Source of the DNA: Methanoculleus chikugoensis
GTDB lineage: Archaea > Halobacteriota > Methanomicrobia > Methanomicrobiales > Methanoculleaceae
Direction: 5' to 3'
DNA length: 64,000 bases
NCBI RefSeq assembly: GCF_019669965.1
Contig: NZ_AP019781.1
Span: 62,001-126,000, forward strand
A program made the position numbers and the translations under genes. The notes below the pieces were generated by a model, which saw only the letters and a program-made list of their open reading frames with translations, made no database searches and was not told the DNA's origin. Positions 43,065-50,759 of this stretch are shown here, one piece after another (position 1 is the stretch's first letter; each line of letters opens with the position of its first letter).

Positions 43065-43937
43065 ATGATCACGATTGCGCTCCCGAAGGGGAGCCTTGAG
43101 GCGCAGACGCTCCAGCTCTTCAAGGAGGCGGACCTCGAGGTCAGGCGGACCGACCGCGACTACAATCCCCGGATCAACGATCCCCGGATCGGGAAGGTGA
43201 AGATCCTTCGCCCGCAGGAGATCCCGCTCTACGTCCAGATGGGCTACTTCGATCTCGGGATATCGGGGCTCGACTGGGTGCAGGAGAGCGGTGCCGACGT
43301 CGTCGAGGTTGCAAACCTCTCCTACAGCAAGACGGGCGACGGGAACGTCAAGATCGTGGTCGCGGTCCACCGCGACGAACCGATAGAGGACGTCACCGCC
43401 ATCCGCCCGGGCAGCCGGGTGACGACCGAATACCCGCGGATCACGGAACAGTTCTTCGCGGAACTCGGGGTGCCGGTCAGCCTCTTTCCCTCCTACGGGG
43501 CATCCGAGGCAAAGGTCCCCGACCTGATGGACGTCGTCGTCGACCTCACCGAGACCGGGAGCACGCTCAAGAAGAACGGGCTCAAGATCGTCGGGCAGAT
43601 CATGGAGTCGCACACCGCGCTCCTCGCGAACCGCGACTCACTCCGCGACCCGGAGAAGCGCCGGGAGATCGACGAGATCACGACCCTCCTCCTCGGGGTG
43701 ATCGAGGCGCGCCACCAGGTGCTCCTGACGATGAACGTGCCGGCGGCCGCGCTCGACCGCGTCATCGAAGTCCTCCCCGCGATGAAGAAGCCCACCGTCG
43801 GCAGGCTGCACGGCATCGACTACTTCAGCATCCAGACGGTGGTACAGAAAGGGCTCGTCAACGGCCTCATCCCGCCGCTCAAGGCCGCGGGCGCCGAAGA
43901 TATCCTCGAGATCCCGATAACAAAAATAGTGCGGTGA
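43065..43937 (+). CDS. hisG: ATP phosphoribosyltransferase, long form
   Basis: A 290-residue enzyme for the first step of histidine synthesis, joining ATP and PRPP. It begins MITIALPKGSLEAQTLQLFK and has GISGLDWVQESG, the PRPP loop DVVVDLTETGSTLKKNGL near 155-170, and a C-terminal ACT-like regulatory domain of about 75 residues (VMLTMNVPAA-like segment), where histidine feedback acts. ATG 43065 is supported by TATA CCTTTAAC about 28 nt upstream, with no SD. Length matches the HisG-L class, so no HisZ is needed. Confidence 0.96.
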   Translation: MITIALPKGSLEAQTLQLFKEADLEVRRTDRDYNPRINDPRIGKVKILRPQEIPLYVQMGYFDLGISGLDWVQESGADVVEVANLSYSKTGDGNVKIVVAVHRDEPIEDVTAIRPGSRVTTEYPRITEQFFAELGVPVSLFPSYGASEAKVPDLMDVVVDLTETGSTLKKNGLKIVGQIMESHTALLANRDSLRDPEKRREIDEITTLLLGVIEARHQVLLTMNVPAAALDRVIEVLPAMKKPTVGRLHGIDYFSIQTVVQKGLVNGLIPPLKAAGAEDILEIPITKIVR

Positions 43938-43941
43938 GCCC

Positions 43942-44583
43942 TCACCCACGCCGGGAATACTCCCGCGAGCAGGCGTAGCAGACGAACTTCCCGTCTTCGA
44001 CCCTGACGCGGGACTCGGCGGTCATCTCACCGCATTTTGCGCACGCTACCGACCGAAAGATCCGGGCCCGTTCGGGGATCTCGACATCGACCTCGTGGAT
44101 GATGAAGAGGTGCTCGGCGGGCGCCTCAAGGATGGCGTCAACGATCTTCTCCGTCCGCTCGTGAAACTCGGCGTGCTCCGCATCGGTCGCCAGCCCCTGC
44201 ATCACCCGCGCCCTGAGCGGCGCAAGGTCGGGGTCGAGCGAGTCGACGTTGAACGACGGGTTCGAGACCACGCGGATCGCGGCCCCGGTTTTACGGTTGA
44301 TGAACGTAAATGCATGCTTCCCGTGATCCTTGAAGAGGAGGTTTCCTTTTCCGGCGGTGCAGCCGGTGAGAACCTGGATGGCATCGACGCCGCAGGCATC
44401 GGTCTCGGCGATGGTGACGAGTTCCTCGTCCTCCGACCGCCCGGAACGGAGCCGTGCGAGGGCGACTTCCGCCGCCCGGTAGCCCGTCGCGAGACCGGGG
44501 CAGATGTGGCCGTGGAAGGCGGCCGCTTCGGCGAACCGGTCATGTGCTTCTCCCGGCGTGCCGGGGGGAATGGTGCTACACAT
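43942..44583 (-). CDS. FmdE family protein with C-terminal zinc finger
   Basis: A 213-residue protein of the family named after the FmdE subunit of formylmethanofuran dehydrogenase. It begins with HGHICPGLATGYRAA (near 24-38) and has DACGVDAIQVLTGCTAGKGN near 65-85. The C-terminus has a CAKC...CYAC zinc finger (near 178-205). FmdE proteins have been found with molybdenum formylmethanofuran dehydrogenase, but many relatives lie outside those operons, as here. A TATA ACATATATCC (44616-44626, minus) sits about 35 nt upstream of ATG 44583. Its exact role is unknown. Confidence 0.88.
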   Translation of the reverse strand: MCSTIPPGTPGEAHDRFAEAAAFHGHICPGLATGYRAAEVALARLRSGRSEDEELVTIAETDACGVDAIQVLTGCTAGKGNLLFKDHGKHAFTFINRKTGAAIRVVSNPSFNVDSLDPDLAPLRARVMQGLATDAEHAEFHERTEKIVDAILEAPAEHLFIIHEVDVEIPERARIFRSVACAKCGEMTAESRVRVEDGKFVCYACSREYSRRG

Positions 44584-44831
44584 ATGCTTACCCTGCCTGA
44601 GATGTTGTTACGAACTTCCGGATATATGTTACGATGGCGCGCCGGAGCCCGTGGCCCGGATCGCCGCTGATATACGGGTTGAACCACCCCGTCGGACGGA
44701 TCGATGTGAAGGATGAAATAATTTTGCATTAGCCCGTCTGTACGTTTCCAATATCCCATTTCAGGGGCAAATCATTGAAAGTATAAGAGTGGTGGTTATT
44801 TATATGCCCTCGGGTATAATGACTGCTTTAC
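44584..44831. promoter_or_regulatory. Divergent promoter region for the FmdE-type gene and the lipoprotein/pilin cluster
   Basis: For the plus strand, TATA GTTATTTATATGC (44795-44807) lies about 30 nt before ATG 44832 and there is no SD, so it is nearly leaderless. For the minus strand, see TATA 44616-44626. TGTTACGA occurs twice (44602-44609 and 44628-44635 approximately). No gene is seen in the middle. Confidence 0.5.
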
Positions 44832-45395
44832 ATGAGAGTTCCCGGGGGAGTTCTAGCCCTGCTTGCCGCAGCCTGTATCCTCTGCACCGCGTGTGGCTGT
44901 CTCGACACATCCTCGCCGCCGCAGTCGAGCGGCGGCATCACACCCATCGATCTGCCGGAGCCGGAGGGCTACACCCTCACCGAGGCTCTCGCGGAACTCG
45001 ATATCCTCAGCGTCGAAGGTGGCCTGAACATCACCGGCACCTCGATGCACCAGGTGCTCGGGAACCGCGTAACCCTCGACGGCCGGGCAGCCGCCTGGGC
45101 CATCGGCCTTAAGGACGGCAAAGAGGTGCGCTGGCTGACCTCCGGCATCACGGGCTGGAGAGAGACCTCGCTTCCTGCTCCCCTGCCCGATGACGAGGTG
45201 AATATGACCGGGATCCTCTCCCCGGAGGACCTCCTCGCGGCGCAGGGAGACGTGATCCGGCCGGCGATGGAGCGCCTCGACGCGAGCACGGTCGATATCG
45301 TGCTCGCGGAGGGGGTCTACACCATCAACATCCGTTCGGACGCGAGGATGGAGAGCCTCGCGTTCCGGGCGGATACCGGGGAGGTGATCGTATAA
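44832..45395 (+). CDS. Lipoprotein of unknown function heading the pilin-like cluster
   Basis: A 187-residue protein with a signal peptide whose lipobox-like region is LCTACGCL, so the mature protein is probably anchored by Cys21 or Cys23. The mature part starts with a Ser/Pro/Gly linker and holds one domain with DILSVEGGLNITGTS, ALGNRVTLDGRAAAW-like segments and a strand-rich end. I do not recognise the family. It lies 17 nt upstream of the first pilin-like gene and shares its promoter, which suggests a partner role at the cell envelope. Confidence 0.75.
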   Translation: MRVPGGVLALLAAACILCTACGCLDTSSPPQSSGGITPIDLPEPEGYTLTEALAELDILSVEGGLNITGTSMHQVLGNRVTLDGRAAAWAIGLKDGKEVRWLTSGITGWRETSLPAPLPDDEVNMTGILSPEDLLAAQGDVIRPAMERLDASTVDIVLAEGVYTINIRSDARMESLAFRADTGEVIV

Positions 45396-45412
45396 GGACG
45401 ACCGACGACGGC

Positions 45413-46435
45413 GTGATGTCGCTTGACTTCCTCGCGGGGTTCACGATCTTCATGCTCGCGCTGATCATGGTGGTGAGCATGGTTCCGGGGCTGCTTGCGG
45501 GTCTCCAGAGCAGCGGCATCGACTACGACGCGGTTGCCTACCGCACCGGGGTGATCCTCGCCGAGGATCCGGGGTGGCCGGTCTACCCGCCGTGGGAGAT
45601 GAAGACCGAGGCGTATAAGGACGAGATCGAGCGGATGGGGCTCGCGGCTTCGAAGGATACGCCGAACATCCTCCTCTCGACGAAGGTCGATGCCTTCTTC
45701 AACTACACCTTCTTCACCGAGGACGACTACCGCAGCAAGGCGATCTTCGGCGATGTCCCCTACTCGTACAACTTCTCGCTCCAGAGCGATACCGGGATCA
45801 AACAGGTCGGCGACACTCCCCCTTCCGGCTACGGCTACATCCGCCGGGCGGTGAAGATCAAGGAGCCGGGGGTGGCGAATATCGGTTACAACAGCAGTTT
45901 CAACGAGACCACGCTCGACGCTTCGAAACCACGGGTCTTCACCGTCCGGCTCAACTTCAGCCAGCTGCTGGACCCATCCGTCGGTCCGGCCTACCGGATC
46001 GACCCGAGAACCGAGCCGGTGAACATCACCATCACCGAATTCGGCGCGTACCTGAACAGGACGGATAACCCGGGCGAGAACGCAACGCTCAAGGACGTGA
46101 CGTTCTGGAAGATGGATCCGACGATGCCGATGCCGCGGTTCACCAAGATTCCATTCTCCTATAACACAATGGATCCTGACCTCTACACCCTCTTCCTCGA
46201 CGGGACTCCAAACGATCTCGTGCCGGGGACCAACGTCTCCGACAACATCTCCCTGGTGCTGAAACCGGCAGCCACCTCAATCTTCACCCTGGACCAGAAC
46301 AGCATCCTGGATATCCGGTTCACCTTCGACGACGATCCACAGAGAACCTTCATGAACGGCACGTACCTGTATGACTACGATAACGTCACCTGCCCCCCCC
46401 TGAAGCCCGCTGTCCTGGAGGTGGCGATATGGTGA
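45413..46435 (+). CDS. Pilin-like membrane protein 1 (DUF7287-like)
   Basis: A 340-residue protein with a short N-terminus (GVMSLDF; in frame upstream TTDDG) then one hydrophobic helix LAGFTIFMLALIMVVSMVPG and a long extracellular domain rich in Asn, Thr and aromatic residues. It starts at GTG 45413 or ATG 45416. The layout, a short positive or polar head plus a single helix plus an ectodomain, is that of type IV pilin-like proteins. Related haloarchaeal proteins are grouped as DUF7287; that name is from memory. The stop overlaps the next start. Confidence 0.7.
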   Translation: MMSLDFLAGFTIFMLALIMVVSMVPGLLAGLQSSGIDYDAVAYRTGVILAEDPGWPVYPPWEMKTEAYKDEIERMGLAASKDTPNILLSTKVDAFFNYTFFTEDDYRSKAIFGDVPYSYNFSLQSDTGIKQVGDTPPSGYGYIRRAVKIKEPGVANIGYNSSFNETTLDASKPRVFTVRLNFSQLLDPSVGPAYRIDPRTEPVNITITEFGAYLNRTDNPGENATLKDVTFWKMDPTMPMPRFTKIPFSYNTMDPDLYTLFLDGTPNDLVPGTNVSDNISLVLKPAATSIFTLDQNSILDIRFTFDDDPQRTFMNGTYLYDYDNVTCPPLKPAVLEVAIW

Positions 46436-46938
46436 ACGATGGAGGTCAGCTCTACACGATGGAAGGTGTCGCGGCCGGGCTCATCATGCTCCTCACCGCG
46501 TACATCGTCATCAGCACGACGAGCATCTACACTCCCGGCGATACGCACATCCCGGACATGCAACTCGAACAACTCGGGAGCGACGTGCTGGCGATGATGG
46601 ATACGCCGGATGCAACTGGAGCCACAAGAAGCGATCTCGCAACATACGTCTATACTACCAACCAGTCCGATTTTAGAGCGGCATTCTGCGACTACTGCAA
46701 TATGCGGGCAGGTTCAGACGATGATCTCAAGATGAACGCTTATGTGTATTATCGGGATCAGGACAGCGATACCGTCAGATCGTACGCTCTCGATGAGGAG
46801 GACATGACGACGGGGCGCGAAAACGCTGTCCGGGTTACCCGATGGGTTCAGGTTCCAGGAAAGCCATTGGGTTCGCCAGGAGGCGTTGATCCCCGACCGC
46901 AGGCCGTCCTCGTGGAGGTGCTGTTATGGCGTGCATGA
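46429..46938 (+). CDS. Pilin-like membrane protein 2 (DUF7288-like)
   Basis: A 169-residue protein starting MVNDGGQLYTMEGVAAGLIM and continuing as a hydrophobic helix to about residue 32, then an extracellular part with paired cysteines (FCDYC near 81-85). The DGGQLYTMEG head with a glutamate at the start of the helix looks like a class III signal peptide. It overlaps the first pilin-like gene by 7 nt and the next by 13 nt. GC is somewhat lower than around it. No function beyond pilin-type assembly can be stated. Confidence 0.7.
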   Translation: MVNDGGQLYTMEGVAAGLIMLLTAYIVISTTSIYTPGDTHIPDMQLEQLGSDVLAMMDTPDATGATRSDLATYVYTTNQSDFRAAFCDYCNMRAGSDDDLKMNAYVYYRDQDSDTVRSYALDEEDMTTGRENAVRVTRWVQVPGKPLGSPGGVDPRPQAVLVEVLLWRA

Positions 46939-47300
46939 ACGAAGACGGCCAGTGGATCGTCCTGATGGGGCTTCTCGTCGCCGTGGGGCTCTTCTTCCTC
47001 GCGCTGATCATCAACCAGTCGGTGCTCGTCGGGCAGACGACCGCGGAAGGGGTGCTCGAGTTCCCGAAGAACGACATCCGGGACCTGCGGGAGGCGGTGT
47101 TCGACTATGTGGATAAGTTTGGCGATGCTGGAGATGCCGGAGTAAAAGAGGATATCGTCGCGATATCGCTCGAACGAAAGAACGCCGTGGTCGACTTCTC
47201 GGTTGAGCCGCAGGTGGAGGTCTCCGGTCACTACCTGCACCCGGTAACCATCCACTACTACAACGGGGTGACGGAGTACAATGAGAACGTGTATTACTGA
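46926..47300 (+). CDS. Pilin-like membrane protein 3 (DUF7261-like)
   Basis: A 124-residue protein with head MACMNEDGQWIVLMG, one hydrophobic helix of about 25 residues (LLVAVGLFFLALIINQ) and a small ectodomain. The NEDGQ motif before the helix matches the heads of its neighbours. It overlaps gene 2 by 13 nt and gene 4 by 20 nt, so translation is tightly coupled. The second ATG (46935) is an alternative start. Its likely role is a minor pilin or pseudopilin. Confidence 0.7.
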   Translation: MACMNEDGQWIVLMGLLVAVGLFFLALIINQSVLVGQTTAEGVLEFPKNDIRDLREAVFDYVDKFGDAGDAGVKEDIVAISLERKNAVVDFSVEPQVEVSGHYLHPVTIHYYNGVTEYNENVYY

Positions 47301-47742
47301 GCCGCCGAACGAAGAGGGCGTCACGAGGCTGATGGAGTACGTCATCGTCAGCGGCGTGCTCCTCCTCCTGATGGTCATCATGATCTTCACCGTCAATGCC
47401 GTCTTCATGGAGGGGCCGGCGAACAATCTCCGCTACCACGCCTTCGTGGATATCGGGAACGGGGTCAGCACCCGGATCGTCGACCTCTACGTGATTGCAC
47501 CCGGCAACGGGACTATAGCGACGAAGTTCGACATCCCCGACGAAGTGGCCGGGGCGGGCTATTTCGTGAGTGCAGATGTGACGGACACGGGCACGACGGG
47601 CGCAAGCCAGGTGATCCAGGTGCAGGGCGGCGGCATCCAGAGCAAGATCGCTATCGCCGGCATCGGAGCGACGAGAGGTGTGACCGGCAACACCACCGGC
47701 GCGGGATGGAACATGATCCACTATGACTCAAGCGGGGTTTAG
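47281..47742 (+). CDS. Pilin-like membrane protein 4 (DUF7266-like)
   Basis: A 153-residue protein starting MRTCITEPPNEEGVTRLMEY, with a hydrophobic helix (VIVSGVLLLLMVIMIFTVNA) near 20-42 and an ectodomain of strands. The NEEGVTRLMEY head again has the (N/D)(D/E)xG signature and a glutamate at the helix start. It overlaps gene 3 by 20 nt. There is a Gly-rich region near its C-terminus (QGGGIQSKIAIAGIG). Function unknown; envelope-associated by inference. Confidence 0.7.
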   Translation: MRTCITEPPNEEGVTRLMEYVIVSGVLLLLMVIMIFTVNAVFMEGPANNLRYHAFVDIGNGVSTRIVDLYVIAPGNGTIATKFDIPDEVAGAGYFVSADVTDTGTTGASQVIQVQGGGIQSKIAIAGIGATRGVTGNTTGAGWNMIHYDSSGV

Positions 47743-47754
47743 GAGAAGATAACC

Positions 47755-48516
47755 GTGAAGATGAATGAGAAGGCGGTATCGGAGGCGGTCGGGTTCGTCC
47801 TGATCCTCGGGATCGTCATCAGCGGCATCGGGCTCGTCACGCTCTACGGCTACCCGGTGCTCGTCAAGGAGCAGAGCAACACCGACGTGAAGAACATGGA
47901 GCGGGCGATGATCGTCATCCAGAACGACATGAAGAGCCTCTGCTTCAAGAACGTGCCCTACAAGGAGACGTCGCTCCAGGTAAGCGGCGGGACGTTCGAG
48001 GTGATCAACGCCACCCAGTACGGCGGCTTCATCAACGTCACGAACGGCACTCCTGCGTTCCAGAAGAACTACACCATAGGCGCACTGACCTACCGGTCCG
48101 ACCGGGGCACCGGGGTGACCACCCTGGAGAACGGTGCGGTGATGATACGCCAGGAGGGGGCGACGGGGTCGGCGATGCTTGCCGAGCCGCGGTGGTTCTA
48201 TGACGACTCCACGGATACGTTCGTCATTTACATCATGAACATCACCACCGAGGCGCCGATGGCGAAGTCCGGGATGACGACGGTGAGGATGAGCCTGGAG
48301 GGTTCGGATACGCAATCGATACCGGTTGCACCCGGAGATAATGTGACGGTGGAGTATACGAGCGGTTCGTCGGGTGACTACTCAGTCGCGTGGGAGAACT
48401 ACCTGACCGGCAGTTCGGTCGGGATGCAGAAGACCGCGCCCAGCAACTACTACGAACGGAGCGGTGTCGCTAACCTCGTCATCAAAGAGTACAGGATCAG
48501 GATCCACGACATCTAA
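47755..48516 (+). CDS. Pilin-like membrane protein 5 (DUF7289-like)
   Basis: A 253-residue protein with head MKMNEKAVSEAVGFVLILGI, the classic archaeal pilin start (KAVSEAVG, cleavage before Ala or Val), one helix and a beta-rich ectodomain with YGYPVLVKEQSN and ERAMIVIQNDM. The likely start is GTG 47755, with AGGAGA 8 nt upstream; ATG 47761 is the alternative. It closes the cluster and a T-rich run follows the stop (48518-48524). Similar proteins in haloarchaea are called DUF7289. No motor ATPase or platform gene lies in the window. Confidence 0.75.
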   Translation: MKMNEKAVSEAVGFVLILGIVISGIGLVTLYGYPVLVKEQSNTDVKNMERAMIVIQNDMKSLCFKNVPYKETSLQVSGGTFEVINATQYGGFINVTNGTPAFQKNYTIGALTYRSDRGTGVTTLENGAVMIRQEGATGSAMLAEPRWFYDDSTDTFVIYIMNITTEAPMAKSGMTTVRMSLEGSDTQSIPVAPGDNVTVEYTSGSSGDYSVAWENYLTGSSVGMQKTAPSNYYERSGVANLVIKEYRIRIHDI

Positions 48517-48594
48517 ACTTTTTTGAGCCCGATACCGCCGATCTTCGGCCGCTGCCCGGCTGCTCGCCGGGCAGGGAGGCAGGATGTAAAAATA

Positions 48595-48975
48595 TCAGAG
48601 GTACCGGTTCTTCCTGAGCCATTCCACCTGGGGTCTCGTGTAGCGGTAGATGATATCGCACTTCTCGTCCTGGAAACTCCAGGGGACGACCACCAGAACG
48701 TCTCCTTCCCGGATCCAGACCTTCTTCTTGATCTTGCCCTTGATCCGCCCGGTGCGCGTCACCCCGTCGAAGCAGCGGATCTTGATATGATTTGCGCCCA
48801 GCATCAGTTCGGCGCTCCCGAACATCTCCCGGTTCCTCTTGTTCGGCAGGCGCACGCGGATGACCTCATCTCCCGACTCTCCTCCATCGGATCCGGGTTT
48901 GCGCTTCGTAGGATCTGTCAGTTCATCAACCCCATCTTCCTGAGTGTCCGGTCTTTGTGTGTCCAATTTATACAA
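48595..48975 (-). CDS. eif1A: Translation initiation factor aIF-1A
   Basis: A 126-residue reading, or shorter depending on the start, of the OB-fold factor that helps bind initiator tRNA to the small ribosomal subunit. Hallmarks are VIRVRLPNKRNREMFG, LGANHIKIRCFDGVTR, RIKGKIKKKVWIREGDVLVV and CDIIYRYTRPQVEWL. No ATG is in frame upstream of the core. The furthest start is TTG 48975, which itself forms part of a TATA-like TTGTATAAATTGG (48963-48975). The true start may be TTG 48966 or a downstream GTG or CTG. It is well conserved, so the gene is functional. Confidence 0.9.
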   Translation of the reverse strand: MYKLDTQRPDTQEDGVDELTDPTKRKPGSDGGESGDEVIRVRLPNKRNREMFGSAELMLGANHIKIRCFDGVTRTGRIKGKIKKKVWIREGDVLVVVPWSFQDEKCDIIYRYTRPQVEWLRKNRYL

Positions 48976-49119
48976 CTGCTAGGTAATCAAATATTCTCCC
49001 GCACGCGCAACGGGCGGCGGCCCCGCTCCGGCTGGCTGCGGCGGCGCCCGGGCGGAACCCCAGGAGATTGCCGCCGGGACGGTTATGTATATCTGCCCGG
49101 AGTTCCATCCAGCGTCCGC

Positions 49120-49785
49120 ATGGCATGCCCGAACCCCCCGCGCGGGATCTACCTCGCCTATACCATCCAGGGACTCATCCTCCTCGCCGCAGCCTCGAGC
49201 ATCCTGGCGGGAGAGTACTTCCTCGGGCTCTCGGCAACCGTCGCGTTTCTCCTGACGCTGGCACCCTACCTCGCGACGCGAAACCTGGGCCTCTGCCTTC
49301 CCTGGGAGATCAACCTCCTCGTCGCCGTCTCCTTGTATATCCATGTCATGGGGCACGTCGGGGAATACTACGTCACCTTCGCGCCCTACTACGACAAATT
49401 GGCTCACCTCGTCGCCTCGGTCACCGTCGGGCTTATTGTCTTCTTTCTCGCGCTCCTCGCCGAACGCCGGGAGGAGATCCGGTTGACGGGTCCGGCGATC
49501 GCCATCTTCATCCTGACATCGACGCTCGCGGCAGGGACCGTCTGGGAGATCTACGAGTTTGCGGTCGACCAGGTCTTCGGCACGAACCTCCAGTTCGACA
49601 ACACCGATACCATGTGGGATCTCGTCGTTGATCTGGTCGGGGGAGCGATCGTCGCCGTCTTCGCCGCTATCGTCCTCGCAAGGGGCGAAGAAGATCGATT
49701 TGACCGGTTCTTCGCCGAACCGCCCTCCGGTGCGGAGCCCACCGAGGTCATGGGCGATCCGATCGATCCGGCCCGCACCCGCTGA
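49120..49785 (+). CDS. DUF2238-type integral membrane protein
   Basis: A 221-residue protein with about five to six hydrophobic segments from residue 10 to 185. The motif TVWEIYEFAVDQVFGTNLQF near 140-160, then DTMWDLVVDLVGG, is typical of the YjdF/DUF2238 family (predicted membrane proteins with an acidic conserved site). Substrate and role are unknown. ATG 49120 is supported by the TATA TTATGTATATC (49083-49093), 27 nt upstream, and there is no SD. It lies just before a phosphoesterase gene, separated by 58 nt with its own promoter. Confidence 0.82.
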   Translation: MACPNPPRGIYLAYTIQGLILLAAASSILAGEYFLGLSATVAFLLTLAPYLATRNLGLCLPWEINLLVAVSLYIHVMGHVGEYYVTFAPYYDKLAHLVASVTVGLIVFFLALLAERREEIRLTGPAIAIFILTSTLAAGTVWEIYEFAVDQVFGTNLQFDNTDTMWDLVVDLVGGAIVAVFAAIVLARGEEDRFDRFFAEPPSGAEPTEVMGDPIDPARTR

Positions 49786-49843
49786 CCCGTCCGGATCCAA
49801 TCCTGCGGATCGTATTTATATTTGTAAAATCGAATAAAATGCA

Positions 49844-50758
49844 GTGAATTTGAAGACACCCAGCGCACGGCATATGGCGATATTCATGCTCATTCTGCTC
49901 CCTTCCATGACAGGCTACATGGCCTGGGAAGCACGGGCCGTCGAGGTGACCGTTCTTGAGATCGACGGCGCACCCGAAGGCATTGTCTATATCACCGATC
50001 CTCACGTCAGGGTGTCCAACATCGACCACGTCCGGGAGGTGATCGATGAGGTCAACCGCCTGAACCCCTCGCTCGTCCTGATCGGCGGCGACTTCGCCAC
50101 CGGCGAGGAGGAAGACTTCACAGCCCAGGAGGTATGGAGGTCGCTCGACGCCCCGGCCTACGCCGTGCTCGGGAACCACGACTACCGGGTGGGGATCGAC
50201 GGCCCGACAGGCATCGAGAGGCTGCTCGCCACCTCGACGTCGGCCGTGGTCGCCGCCGACGCCTACGACGTCTCGGCCCTGAACGACGGTTCCGCCGACA
50301 CCGCGTTTGCCGACGAACTTGCCGCGACGCTTGAAGAGAACGGGGTGCACGTCCTCAGAAACGACTATGTCCGCGTCGCCGTCGGGGGCGAGGAGATCGT
50401 CATCGTCGGGATCGACGACGGGTGGGCAGGGATGGCGGACCCGCCCGGGGTGCCGGCGACGGACGCGTTCACCCTCTACCTCGTCCACGAACCCTCGTGC
50501 CGGGCGGACTGGGACGCCGACCTCATCCTCTCCGGCCACACCCACGGCGGCCAGTTCCTCTTCCCGGTTGTCAAACAGCTCAACGATCTCGGTGTTGTCG
50601 AACTCGCCGGTCTTTTCGGCGGCGACGGGAGGACGCCCACCTACGTCTCCCGCGGGGTCTGCACCTCGACTCTTGCGGGAGTGGAACTCCGGTTCAACTG
50701 CCAGCCCGAGATCGTCCTCATAAACCCGACCGAGGAGCAACTCCGGGCGATAGCCTGA
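49844..50758 (+). CDS. Membrane-anchored calcineurin-type metallophosphoesterase
   Basis: A 304-residue protein with an N-terminal hydrophobic helix (MAIFMLILLPSMTGYMAW) and the two-metal phosphoesterase motifs DPHV near residue 50, GGDF near 83, GNHDYR near 110 and GHTHGGQF near 230. It probably works outside or at the membrane on phosphodiesters or phospholipid precursors, as its YkuE/YaeI relatives do. The start is GTG 49844. The TATA GTATTTATATTTG (49812-49824) predicts transcription start at about 49843, so the mRNA is leaderless with a GTG start. Confidence 0.88.
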   Translation: MNLKTPSARHMAIFMLILLPSMTGYMAWEARAVEVTVLEIDGAPEGIVYITDPHVRVSNIDHVREVIDEVNRLNPSLVLIGGDFATGEEEDFTAQEVWRSLDAPAYAVLGNHDYRVGIDGPTGIERLLATSTSAVVAADAYDVSALNDGSADTAFADELAATLEENGVHVLRNDYVRVAVGGEEIVIVGIDDGWAGMADPPGVPATDAFTLYLVHEPSCRADWDADLILSGHTHGGQFLFPVVKQLNDLGVVELAGLFGGDGRTPTYVSRGVCTSTLAGVELRFNCQPEIVLINPTEEQLRAIA

Positions 50759-50759
50759 T

